Origin: Candidatus Nitronauta litoralis
GTDB taxonomy: Bacteria; Nitrospinota; Nitrospinia; Nitrospinales; Nitrospinaceae
DNA length: 64,000 nucleotides
Direction of reading: 5' to 3'
Assembly: GCA_015698285.1 (NCBI GenBank)
Contig: CP048685.1
Location: forward strand, 1,860,001-1,924,000
Part shown: positions 7,735 through 16,563 of the stretch, piece by piece
How the letters are laid out: the number at the start of each line of letters is the position of its first letter
Numbering within the stretch: the stretch's first letter is position 1
Position numbers and translations under genes: made by a program
The notes under the pieces: generated by a model
Seen by the model: the letters and a program-made list of their open reading frames with translations, nothing else
Database searches by the model: none
What the model was told of the DNA's origin: nothing

Positions 7735-8706
7735 TTAATGAGCGTCCAGATGCATGGCAGGGGCTGCCCCACTTGGGGTTGGTCGGGGCGCAGGTTTAAC
7801 TGCAGGCGCTTTCTTTTTTATCAATTTTGTTTTTAACGGGGCGAACAGCGCGTTGGCAGTTTGTCCGGCCTGCTTTGCCTGACTCACCTTCTGCGGCTGA
7901 CCGGAATTGACGAATGAAACACCAAGGCCGTATTTATTAGGATTGTCCCGGTATATTTGCTGTGCTTTTGGAAGCAGCCGTCGAATCTGGTTAATGCGGG
8001 TTGCGTCTGCCGGATGTGTCGATAAAAATTCAGGAGGCTGCTGGGAGCCTGTCTTCACACTGGCAAACCTTCGCCAGAATTGTTCAGCTTCCGCCGGGTC
8101 GTATCCCGCCTTGGCCATGTAGATGGTCCCAATTTCATCCGCTTCGGATTCCATTCCGCGACTGAAGGGCAGCATCACTCCCAGTTGCGCGCCAAGTCCC
8201 AATGCGCCCATGATCATTCCGCGCTGACTGTTGTCGGCCATGCTGATTGCAGCAGTTGCCATGCCTGCCTGTACCACCATGTCCTGGGACATACGTTGTG
8301 CACCGTGTCGGGCGATTACATGGGCAATTTCGTGTCCCATCACCGCCGCCAGCCCCGCTTCATTTTTGCAAACAGGAAGCATGGCGGTGTAGATTGCCGT
8401 TTTACCCCCGGGCAGCGCAAAAGCATTGAGCTGGTCGGATTCAATCAGACGGAATTCCCACTTAAGGTTCGGCATGTTGGTCACTGCAGCAATGCGCCTT
8501 CCCACGCGCTCGACCACCGCTGTGTAGTCCTTATTTGGAGACAGTGTTTCTTTCTCAAGGACCTGCTGAAAGGCCTGCTCGCCAAGCTGCATTTCCTGCG
8601 AGAACGGTACGAGAATAAGCGCACTTTTGCCGGAAACCGGGGTGGTGGTGCAGCCGGTAAGGCTCCAACTGAGCAGAATAAGCAGGGTCGTCAGGAATCG
8701 ATACAT
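7735..8706 (-). CDS. M48-family metalloprotease, lipoprotein
   Basis: A 323-residue zinc protease. The N-terminus MYRFLTTLLILLSWSLTGC has a lipobox (LTGC), so the protein is probably anchored to the outer membrane from the periplasmic side. The catalytic motif HEIAH lies in VMGHEIAHVIARHGAQRMS, with the third ligand in MESEADEIGTIYMAKAGYDP. The segment STHPADATRINQIRRLLP is typical of BepA/LoiP/Oma1-like members, which handle misfolded outer-membrane proteins. The last 70 residues are Ala/Pro/Lys-rich and low in complexity. It is divergent to rnhB, with about 100 bp between. Confidence 0.88.
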   Translation of the reverse strand: MYRFLTTLLILLSWSLTGCTTTPVSGKSALILVPFSQEMQLGEQAFQQVLEKETLSPNKDYTAVVERVGRRIAAVTNMPNLKWEFRLIESDQLNAFALPGGKTAIYTAMLPVCKNEAGLAAVMGHEIAHVIARHGAQRMSQDMVVQAGMATAAISMADNSQRGMIMGALGLGAQLGVMLPFSRGMESEADEIGTIYMAKAGYDPAEAEQFWRRFASVKTGSQQPPEFLSTHPADATRINQIRRLLPKAQQIYRDNPNKYGLGVSFVNSGQPQKVSQAKQAGQTANALFAPLKTKLIKKKAPAVKPAPRPTPSGAAPAMHLDAH

Positions 8707-8803
8707 GCCTCATTATAGGATTTACAGACAGCCAGTTGCAAGGGTCAGTTGAAAGTTGCGGTACCTCTGAGAATCTCATAATATGCGACCCTGGAGAGGG
8801 TAC

Positions 8804-9400
8804 ATGGAAGACTTTGAAAAACAGGCGATAGAACAAGGTTATCAATGCATTGCAGGAGTGGACGAAGCAGGGCGAGGGCCATTAGCGGGGCCCGTCACAG
8901 CCGCTGCCATCGTGTTGCCGCAGGATCCAGATTTACCCGGTCTCGATGATTCCAAAAAACTGACTGAAGAACGTCGGGAATTTTTCTATGACAAACTGAC
9001 ACGGCTGACGGACCTCTGGTTCGTCGCAGTGGTGGATTCCCCCTGCATCGACGAAATCAATATATTGCAGGCAACGCGACTGGCCATGAAACAGGCTGTC
9101 GAAAAATTAAAGGTAATGCCGGATCTTGTATTGGTTGATGGAAATCAGAGAATTGACATACAACCCGACCAGCAAACTCTGGTAAAAGGTGACCAGCGTT
9201 GCCTATCCATTGCCGCTGCCTCTGTGCTGGCGAAAGTAACGCGGGATCGCCTGATGCACGATTACCACCGTCAATTTCCTGTTTATGGATTCGAGCAGCA
9301 CAAGGGTTATGGAACGAAACTCCACCGCGACAGTATTCGCGAACACGGTCCCTGCGAAATTCATCGCAAGTCATTTAAAGGCGTGAAAGAATATCTGTGA
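8804..9400 (+). CDS. rnhB: Ribonuclease HII
   Basis: Removes ribonucleotides from DNA and RNA primers. The 198-residue product has GVDEAGRGPLAGPV, DDSKKLTEERRE, the metal-site region VDGN, VLAKVTRDRLM and the C-terminal HKGYGTKLHRDSIREHGPCEIHRKSF. The ATG at 8804 follows GGAGAGGG; an earlier in-frame ATG at 8783 would add seven residues and is less likely. The stop overlaps the recJ start as TGATG. Confidence 0.96.
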   Translation: MEDFEKQAIEQGYQCIAGVDEAGRGPLAGPVTAAAIVLPQDPDLPGLDDSKKLTEERREFFYDKLTRLTDLWFVAVVDSPCIDEINILQATRLAMKQAVEKLKVMPDLVLVDGNQRIDIQPDQQTLVKGDQRCLSIAAASVLAKVTRDRLMHDYHRQFPVYGFEQHKGYGTKLHRDSIREHGPCEIHRKSFKGVKEYL

Positions 9401-11160
9401 TGCCTGATTCAAAAATAACAGAACCGGATTCATTGTCCCGACTCAACAAGCGGTGGTGTCAAAACCCGGTGGATGCAAAGGCAGCCGCTTCGCTTGAGGA
9501 AGCGCTTCGAGTGTCTCGCACTCTCGCTCATTTGCTTGCCGGGCGCGGTCTTGCCGAAATCGAGGTGGCCCGGTTCTTCCTCGACGCTTCTCTCGATAAT
9601 TTGCACGATCCCTTTTTAATGACCGGCATGCAGCAGGCGGCAGAACGGGTTTGCCAGGCCGTGAATGCCGGTGAGCAGATCACGGTGTTCGGCGACTACG
9701 ATGTTGACGGGGTGACCTCCGCCGCGTTGATGGTGCATTTTTTCCGCGAGCTTGGCGCACCGATCGACTACTACCTGCCCGACCGTAAACAAGAAGGTTA
9801 TGGGGTCAACAACGCCGCACTGAAAGAAATAAAAGACCGGGGTTCCGGATTGGTCATCACAGCAGACTGCGGGATCACAGCCGTAAAAGAAACTGAGTAC
9901 GCTAATGGACTCGGACTCGATGTGATCATCACCGATCACCATCAGGTGGGGGATGAAGGTCTGCCTCCTGCCATCGCCGTGCTCAATCCGCATCAACCGG
10001 ACTGCACCTATCCCTTTAAATTTTTGTCGGGTGTTGGCATCGTTTTCAAACTGGCCGCAGCGATCCGTCGGGCTCTCCACGAAAAAGGATGGGAAAAAGA
10101 TCGCCTGCCGAATTTAAAGCAGCACCTCGATTTATTCACGCTCGGAACAATTGCCGATCTTGCACCACTCACCGGGGAAAACCACGTGCTCACCGTGCAC
10201 GGACTCGAAGCCGTGCGCACCACGCAGAAACCGGGCCTCGTTGCGCTCAAGTCGGTTTCAGGGTGCAGCGGCAGGATCGACGCGTTCTCAATCGGTTTTG
10301 GTTTAGGCCCGCGTCTCAACGCGGCCGGGCGCATGGGCAAAGCGGATACCGGGTTCCACCTGCTGGTGGCGGACGATCTCAACGCCGCGATGGAGCAGGC
10401 GAAGGGTTTGGATGACATCAATACAAAGCGTAAGGAAACACAGGGCTGGGTGCTGAAAGAAGCGGAGTATCTTGTCGAGCGCGAAGTTGATCTTGAGCGC
10501 GATCGTGTGCTGGTGCTGGCTTCGGAAAATTTTCATCCCGGGGTCATCGGCATCGTCGCCTCCAAACTGGTCGATCAATACCATCGTCCGGTGGTGATGA
10601 TCGCGATTGACGATAAAGGCATTGGCAAGGGCTCGGCCCGCAGTATCAAAACGTTCAACCTGCACCGTGCCTTCGGTGAATGTCAGGAACATGTCATCCA
10701 GTTCGGGGGGCATGCCTACGCTGCCGGACTCACCATTGAACAGGAGCGCATCGACAATTTTCGACAGGCGATCAATTCGGTTGGGCACCGGATTTTAAGT
10801 GAACACCATCTGATTCCCGAGATAAGTTGGGATATTGAGCTGGAACTGTCGCAGATTGATTGGAAGTTTTATAAAGAGGTTTCGAAGCTGGAACCGTTTG
10901 GACAACTCAATCCATCGCCAATATTTATTTCAAAGAGTGTGACGTTGAAGGATTTCAGGAAAATCGGTAAGGAAAAAAATCACGTTCGTTTTAAAGTCAC
11001 GCAGGGCAAATCCAGGATTGAAGTGATCGGGTTTTTGATGGCGCACGCTTTCGCGGGATTAAAAGATGGCGACACGCTGGACATCGTCTACCAGCTGCAC
11101 CGCAACGATTTCTCCGGCTCCGCCAAACTCGAACTCAAACTACTGGATTTTAGGGTCTAA
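9400..11160 (+). CDS. recJ: Single-stranded-DNA exonuclease RecJ
   Basis: 5'-3' exonuclease of the DHH family, used in recombination and repair. The 586-residue product shows DYDVDGVTSAALM (motif I), ITADCG, ITDHHQ (motif III), LGTIADLAPLTGENH, LNAAGRMGKAD and the DHHA1-type FGGHAYAAGLTI, in the family order. The C-terminal OB-like part ends KLELKLLDFRV. ATG 9400 shares a base with the rnhB stop (a GTG at 9397 is also possible), so the two genes are translationally coupled. Confidence 0.95.
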   Translation: MPDSKITEPDSLSRLNKRWCQNPVDAKAAASLEEALRVSRTLAHLLAGRGLAEIEVARFFLDASLDNLHDPFLMTGMQQAAERVCQAVNAGEQITVFGDYDVDGVTSAALMVHFFRELGAPIDYYLPDRKQEGYGVNNAALKEIKDRGSGLVITADCGITAVKETEYANGLGLDVIITDHHQVGDEGLPPAIAVLNPHQPDCTYPFKFLSGVGIVFKLAAAIRRALHEKGWEKDRLPNLKQHLDLFTLGTIADLAPLTGENHVLTVHGLEAVRTTQKPGLVALKSVSGCSGRIDAFSIGFGLGPRLNAAGRMGKADTGFHLLVADDLNAAMEQAKGLDDINTKRKETQGWVLKEAEYLVEREVDLERDRVLVLASENFHPGVIGIVASKLVDQYHRPVVMIAIDDKGIGKGSARSIKTFNLHRAFGECQEHVIQFGGHAYAAGLTIEQERIDNFRQAINSVGHRILSEHHLIPEISWDIELELSQIDWKFYKEVSKLEPFGQLNPSPIFISKSVTLKDFRKIGKEKNHVRFKVTQGKSRIEVIGFLMAHAFAGLKDGDTLDIVYQLHRNDFSGSAKLELKLLDFRV

Positions 11161-11289
11161 GAAAGATTAGATAAGAGTTGTCTGGATTTTTAAAAACACG
11201 GTTTTTCTTTTAGGCAGGTTTGTTAGACAATTTTTTCGCATCACTTGTTGTATTGAGAATAGTTGTTTGTAGAGACCAATATAAATAAT

Positions 11290-11679
11290 GTCACCCTGAG
11301 CTTGTCGAAGGGGGGCCTCCTTTATGTTTAATGAAACGTTACCATGTCTATATTTTAAGGTGCCGGGATGGCAGTTATTACACAGGCGTTACGAATGATT
11401 TGACTAAGCGGGTGTGGGAACATCAAAATGGCTTGATCAAAGAATGCTATACGCAGGGTCGAAGACCTGTAGAGTTGGTTTTTTCTGAAATGTTTGCAAA
11501 TATTCATCATGCAATTGAGGTGGAAAAGAAAATTAAGGGATGGAACCGTCAAAAGAAAGAGGCCTTGATTGAAAGGCGGTTTGAAGATTTACCCTTTTTG
11601 GCGAAGAGTAAACCCAGGAAATAACGCTGCCGCCCTTCCCTTCGACTTCGCTCAGGACATGCTCTAGGCTCAGGGTGAC
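11290..11679. mobile_element. candidate GIY-YIG inverted-repeat unit 1 (390 bp)
   Basis: The left edge reads GTCACCCTGAGCTTGTCGAAGG. The right edge contains CCTTCGAC near 11638-11645 and ends CTCAGGGTGAC, its inverted counterpart with a short insertion. Between the edges lies one intact gene, the GIY-YIG ORF at 11331. The length almost equals that of the neighbouring unit 2. No target-site duplication could be assigned. Mobility is an inference. Confidence 0.5.
11331..11624 (+). CDS. Small GIY-YIG nuclease-domain protein (YhbQ/UvrC-N-like), copy 1
   Basis: A 97-residue protein that is almost entirely one GIY-YIG domain: YHVYILRCRDGSYYTGVTNDLTKRVWEH with the canonical VYIL...YTGVT spacing and the conserved Arg and Glu region (EVEKKIKGWNRQKKEALI). 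Such proteins are often annotated as excinuclease subunit C-like, but they lack the rest of UvrC. The gene lies between inverted repeats of the GTCAnnCTGAG type. It is only distantly similar to copy 2. Confidence 0.85.
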   Translation: MKRYHVYILRCRDGSYYTGVTNDLTKRVWEHQNGLIKECYTQGRRPVELVFSEMFANIHHAIEVEKKIKGWNRQKKEALIERRFEDLPFLAKSKPRK

Positions 11680-11844
11680 AGCGAAAAGCTCAGAATGACA
11701 GGAGGGTGTTTTTTGGGTTTGATTGTCAGGAACCATTTTGGACAGAGATGTTTTTTAAAAAAGCACCAAAACTACCGCATGTCATTCTGAGGATCCCGGA
11801 GGGTGACGAAGAATCTCGCCTTTGTTTTTGACTTGGGGTTTTTG

Positions 11845-12123
11845 ATGAAAGAATATTTTGTTTACATTCTGACCAATCCTTCCGGGACTCTTTACACGGG
11901 CGTTACCAATAGCCTTGAGCGAAGAATGGCTGAGCACAAATCGGGAATGTTGCCAGGTTTTGCGAGTCGATACTGCTTAGGCCGTTTGGTGTATTTTGAA
12001 AAAACGGATCAGGTGGAGTCCGCGATTAATCGAGAAAAACAAATCAAAGGTTGGAAACGAAAAAAGAAAATCGAATTGATTGAGTCGATGAATCCAAACT
12101 GGAAAGATTTGAGTAAGGCGTGA
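11845..12123 (+). CDS. Small GIY-YIG nuclease-domain protein, copy 2
   Basis: A 92-residue GIY-YIG domain protein: FVYILTNPSGTLYTGVTNSLERRMAEH, then GFASRYCLGRLVYFEKTDQVESAINREKQIKGWKRKKKIELIESMNPNW. This is the very common stand-alone GIY-YIG form. The frame is open upstream to 11803, but those codons are part of the repeat edge, so ATG 11845 is preferred. Its function is unknown; a nuclease acting at the flanking repeats is one possibility that the sequence alone cannot settle. Confidence 0.85.
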   Translation: MKEYFVYILTNPSGTLYTGVTNSLERRMAEHKSGMLPGFASRYCLGRLVYFEKTDQVESAINREKQIKGWKRKKKIELIESMNPNWKDLSKA

Positions 12124-12137
12124 TTATTTAAAAAGGG

Positions 12138-12173
12138 CAAAGGCGAGATTCTTCGCCTGCGGCTCAGAATGAC
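12138..12173 (-). repeat. 36-nt GTCATTCTGAG repeat, inverted copy (right edge of unit 2)
   Basis: This is the exact reverse complement, over 36 nt, of the copy at 12292-12327. It forms the right edge of GIY-YIG unit 2. Confidence 0.85.
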
Positions 12174-12291
12174 ATACGGTGAATTTGCTGTTTCAAAAAT
12201 GACCTGAAATATCAAAATGGTTTGTAGCAGGCTTTTTCTTTAAGGGCCCCGCTCACCGACCCCTGTCTTAAAATACCAAAAATCCAAATCG

Positions 12292-12327
12292 GTCATTCTG
12301 AGCCGCAGGCGAAGAATCTCGCCTTTG
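12292..12327 (+). repeat. 36-nt GTCATTCTGAG repeat, solo forward copy
   Basis: Reads GTCATTCTGAGCCGCAGGCG then AAGAATCTCGCCTTTG; it is identical to the reverse complement of 12138-12173. No right-hand partner lies nearby, so this is a solo end. The remaining sequence of the 12174-12462 gap is AT-rich and shows no gene. Confidence 0.85.
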
Positions 12328-12462
12328 TTTGTGCTTTTGCTTAGCCGTTTTTAGTGTTTACTGTCAAAATTATCTCTTGGCATTCTTGGGTTTTAAATGA
12401 GAGACGAAGCATAGAAAAAAATTTTGAAATTGTTTTTCAGGAAAACTTGTGGGGAGTAAAAA

Positions 12463-12867
12463 ATGATTTGCGACGAAATTTATGAAGCCATAAACGATCC
12501 CGACGACGATGGGACTCGCGTCAATTATATTGCAGATGAATTCCGTGGCGAACGGGATGCAATTGAAATCCTCGAACTATTAAATTCAAGTGACTCTGAA
12601 CTGATTTCAATAGGAGCGTGGATTCTTGATGAAATTTGCTTCGATAAATATAAAAAGAAAGGGGAAATTATTTTTCGATTGGTTGATCTATGTTCACACG
12701 AGGATAGCAACGTTCGATACAGCGTTCTTGGTGCTTTGTATGCTGTTTTTGAAGTAGATAAACAGTTTGCTCGAAAAATTTTAGGAAAAATGAGACTGGA
12801 TGTTGATGAAGGTGTTCGTAACTCAGTCCAACTCATAACCGAAAAGCTTTCTTTGTATAAAGAGTAG
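12463..12867 (+). CDS. HEAT-like repeat protein, unknown function
   Basis: A 134-residue acidic protein made of paired helices: YEAINDPDDDGTRVNYIADEF, AIEILELLNSSDSELISIGAWILDEICF, IFRLVDLCSHEDSNVRYSVLGALYAVFE and LGKMRLDVDEGVRNSVQLITEKL. The spacing and the DxxVRxxVL-type phrase fit HEAT repeats. Small acidic HEAT proteins of this kind include immunity proteins and protein-protein adaptors; no toxin gene is seen beside it. The ribosome site GGGGAG precedes the ATG. Base composition is lower in GC than the neighbouring genes, which suggests transfer with the repeat island. Confidence 0.7.
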   Translation: MICDEIYEAINDPDDDGTRVNYIADEFRGERDAIEILELLNSSDSELISIGAWILDEICFDKYKKKGEIIFRLVDLCSHEDSNVRYSVLGALYAVFEVDKQFARKILGKMRLDVDEGVRNSVQLITEKLSLYKE

Positions 12868-12925
12868 GGCAAGAATGATTAGTTGGCCAAAACCATTCCG
12901 GCCAACTGATTGAGCTGCATAGAAA

Positions 12926-15505
12926 CTACTCCACCCTCACAGCTTGTTTGGGTTCTAGTTGGGCAGCTATTCTTGCGGGATACAATCCGGCAAGGCCCGC
13001 GATCAGCCAGAAGATGAGCGTTGCGCCGATCAAAAAACCGTAAGGAAAAAATACCTGGATGGTCCAGCCGAAGGACTGTTTGTTGATCACAAAGATCAAT
13101 AGATAAGACACGATCCCTCCTGCAATCAATCCCATCACGGACCCGATCAACCCGAGCAGTCCCGCCTCGATCATCACCATCTTTTTCACCTGTTCTTTAA
13201 AGGCTCCGATAAAACGCAAGATACCGATCTCGCGCCGACGTTCAATGATAAGGGAGATGAGTGTGTTGAACAGGCCGAGCATGGCGACCCCGGCCCCGAT
13301 GATTTCGAGCGAGTAGGTGATGGCAAAGGTCTTGTCAAAAATATTGAGCACTTCTGTTTTCAACTCCGCGTTGGAACGTACCAGAATACGGTGATCGGTC
13401 CCCACTCGTTGCATAATTTCGGCCCGTACTTTTGATAACTCCGCAGGGTTGTCGAGGTAGACGACAAAGCTGTTGACGTTGGGGTCTCTGTAGTATTTTA
13501 AAAATGTAGTGCGGTCGATGATGACGTAACCGCGTTCCTGCGAGTAGTCATAATAGATGGCGACCACTTCCAGGTTGAGGGCTCCGTTGGGTGTGTTCAG
13601 CGGTATGGTGTCCCCTGGTTTGATATCGTGTTTGAGAGAAAACGCTTCCGAGACAATGGCGCGGTTGTGGTTGACGGTGAGTTTAGCCAGCGATTGTGTC
13701 GGCGGCCCTTCCTTGATGACAAGCTGACCATAACGTGACAGCGCGTTGAAATCACCTGATCCTAATATGGCCGGTTCGTCTTCATAACTGATATTGATAG
13801 CGCGGAACAGATCCACGGCCTTGACTCCAGGAGTCTCCCGCAAGGCCTCAACCTGTTTTAGGGGAAGCGTGTAATGGTAGTCGATGTTTTTCCCCGGCTG
13901 GGCACGGACGAACAGGTCGGCTTTTAATGTCTGCCCGATCCACACTTCAACCGTTTGCCGGAAACTGTGCACCATGATGCCCATGCTGATGACCATCATG
14001 AACGCGATGGCAAGTGACGAGACACAAATGGCGTTGCGCCCGACGTTTTGTGCGAGATTGCGACAGGCCAGCAGACCTTCCCCGCGAAACCAGTGTGTGC
14101 ACAGGCCACGAGTGAGGTCGCGTGTCAACAAAAGGGCCGAGGGTGCGAACAATGATAATCCAAGAATTAAAAGCGCCACTGAAAGGAAACCGAAAAACGG
14201 GAAATTGCCAATGGGCGGTAGTTGTGAACTCAATCCGGCCAGTAAAAAAACCATCACGCCACTGCGTGTGAGTCGGCGGTTGCCCCGGAAAACTTTCAGG
14301 TCGTAGCTACCGCGGCGCATCACGATAGTCGGTGGAGTGAGGGCAGCTTCCCTGGCAGGAATAAGAGCCGAGGCCAGTGAAAGACCGAGTCCTAAAAGAA
14401 AATAGGGTCCGGTCTGGTTCCAATGGAAATCGATTTCGGAGGCATGAGTTGGCAGGTAAAGGTTATTGACCGTGATGTTTACCGCATCGAGTGAAAACTG
14501 GGCGAGACCGTAACCGAGGACGATCCCGATGGCCGAGCCTATGGCGCCGATGATCCCGGCTTCCAGAATAAAGATCAATGCGATCAATAGTGGAGTGGCC
14601 CCCATGGCGCGCAAGGCACCGATCTCCATGCGGCGTCGAACGACGGAAAGCGAAATCATGTTGTAGATCAGATAGAGACCCACCAGCAGCGCGACAAAGC
14701 TGAGGGCGGACAGGTTGTATTGAAAAGCCCGCAGCATTTTCTCGACCTGTCTGTTTTTCCGCTCTGGCCGGTCGATGCGTAAAAACTCCGGCAGTACTTC
14801 ACGGATTTTTTCCTGCATGGCATCGAACTTCCCACCATTTTTAAACTCGACATCTATGCGGTCGAGCTTGCCGATTTTATCGAACAGGAGTTGCGCCCCG
14901 GCGATATCCATCAAGGCAAAGTTGCCATTCAAGGCTCTCGCTATACCGGTGTTATCAAGCACGGCGTTAACGTGCAGTTCTTTTTTATGCCCGTTGACCT
15001 GGAAGAAAATTTTCTGCCCCGGACTGTATTGCGTACCGGGAATGAATTTGCCGGGCAGGATGATGCTCTGTGGATCGAGGATGAGTGGCAACAGTCCCAT
15101 CAGGTCGTTGGCCGTGGTCTTCATGGAAAAATCGCGTATCCCGGAATCCTGCAACAGGTCGGTGCCCAGAATTTCGACCACCTCACCCGTGGATTCTTCG
15201 ACGCCATAACCTTCAATAACCGGGTAGGCCTTGATCCATTTTCTAAGCGGTAACAGTTTTTTGAAATGGGTTTCGTCAAACGGCATGCCTTCAGCGGTGA
15301 TCACCGCATCAGCTTTGCCGAGAACGAGGTCGAGGCTCTGGCTGAAAGAAAGCAGGGTCTGATGGTTGGCGAGTTGAATGCTGAGAAAAACGGATACACC
15401 GATCGCGACCCCAAGTGTGGTGAGTCCGGTGCGAAATGGATCGCGCCATAAGGGTCTCAGGATGAGAGCCGTGAACAGATCAAAAAAATATTTTAACGAG
15501 CGCAT
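12926..15505 (-). CDS. ABC transporter permease with two FtsX domains
   Basis: An 859-residue membrane protein of the LolC/E-MacB-FtsX type. The N-terminal segment FRTGLTTLGVAIGVSVFLSIQLANHQ is followed by a large periplasmic domain. Then come three membrane helices with an RRMEIGALRAMGATP coupling loop, a middle helix pair, a second periplasmic domain and a final FtsX block with RRREIGILRFIGAF. Two complete FtsX cores in one chain mean one polypeptide may form the whole membrane part. Its ATPase gene lies 50 bp upstream. Likely role: lipoprotein, lipid or small-molecule extrusion from the inner membrane; the substrate is unknown. Confidence 0.85.
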   Translation of the reverse strand: MRSLKYFFDLFTALILRPLWRDPFRTGLTTLGVAIGVSVFLSIQLANHQTLLSFSQSLDLVLGKADAVITAEGMPFDETHFKKLLPLRKWIKAYPVIEGYGVEESTGEVVEILGTDLLQDSGIRDFSMKTTANDLMGLLPLILDPQSIILPGKFIPGTQYSPGQKIFFQVNGHKKELHVNAVLDNTGIARALNGNFALMDIAGAQLLFDKIGKLDRIDVEFKNGGKFDAMQEKIREVLPEFLRIDRPERKNRQVEKMLRAFQYNLSALSFVALLVGLYLIYNMISLSVVRRRMEIGALRAMGATPLLIALIFILEAGIIGAIGSAIGIVLGYGLAQFSLDAVNITVNNLYLPTHASEIDFHWNQTGPYFLLGLGLSLASALIPAREAALTPPTIVMRRGSYDLKVFRGNRRLTRSGVMVFLLAGLSSQLPPIGNFPFFGFLSVALLILGLSLFAPSALLLTRDLTRGLCTHWFRGEGLLACRNLAQNVGRNAICVSSLAIAFMMVISMGIMVHSFRQTVEVWIGQTLKADLFVRAQPGKNIDYHYTLPLKQVEALRETPGVKAVDLFRAINISYEDEPAILGSGDFNALSRYGQLVIKEGPPTQSLAKLTVNHNRAIVSEAFSLKHDIKPGDTIPLNTPNGALNLEVVAIYYDYSQERGYVIIDRTTFLKYYRDPNVNSFVVYLDNPAELSKVRAEIMQRVGTDHRILVRSNAELKTEVLNIFDKTFAITYSLEIIGAGVAMLGLFNTLISLIIERRREIGILRFIGAFKEQVKKMVMIEAGLLGLIGSVMGLIAGGIVSYLLIFVINKQSFGWTIQVFFPYGFLIGATLIFWLIAGLAGLYPARIAAQLEPKQAVRVE

Positions 15506-15554
15506 GCGTTTCCGGAAACTTCAGAAAAAATAGTTTGGGTTTTGGTCATGAGTA

Positions 15555-16250
<696 letters not shown>

Positions 16251-16438
16251 GAGGCAGAAGTTTAACAATATTCCGTGTTGCAGGCATGCTTTTTCAAAGC
16301 AAGAATTGAGGGAAACGACATAAAGCTTTACCAGATATAGGGTTTGGGCGCAAAAGGGGTTTATTGTCAGCTTGTTATGTAAAAACCATTGATTGACAAA
16401 ATACCATTTGTTGAATAAATTGTTTGCTTGGAATTTGA

Positions 16439-16449
16439 ATGATTATCAT
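16439..16449. promoter_or_regulatory. possible Fur-like palindrome upstream of the beta-barrel gene
   Basis: ATGATTATCAT is a near-palindrome similar to half of a Fur box. It overlaps a weak -10 (TATCAT) with TTGTTT about 18 bp upstream, in the divergent gap before 16564. The match is short, so this is only a candidate. Confidence 0.2.
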
Positions 16450-16563
16450 GGGTTAATTGTTTCTAAAACGGGCAGTTACGAAACCTTTGACCTCCAAAAA
16501 TTAAATTCTGCAAATAGGTTTTGCAGTCCGGGCTAAGCCTGAATGAAGGGGAGGATAGCGAAC

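Larger units (their letters stand above)
11781..12173. mobile_element. candidate GIY-YIG inverted-repeat unit 2 (393 bp)
   Basis: The left edge starts GTCATTCTGAG and ends CGAAGAATCTCGCCTTTG (11781-11824, with a 16-nt internal extension). The right edge, 12138-12173, is the inverted form CAAAGGCGAGATTCTTCG...CTCAGAATGAC. One GIY-YIG gene fills the interior. The end variant matches within the unit and differs from that of unit 1, as expected of terminal inverted repeats. Mobility is inferred. Confidence 0.55.

Noticed and set aside
11533-11736. Minus-strand ORF overlapping the end of GIY-YIG copy 1
   Set aside because: Its translation runs through the repeat (LEHVLSEVEGKGG) and is an artefact of that repeat.
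12525-12872. Minus-strand ORF opposite the HEAT-like gene
   Set aside because: The Ser-rich mirror composition indicates an antisense shadow; the plus-strand gene has GGGGAG before its ATG and a repeat fold.
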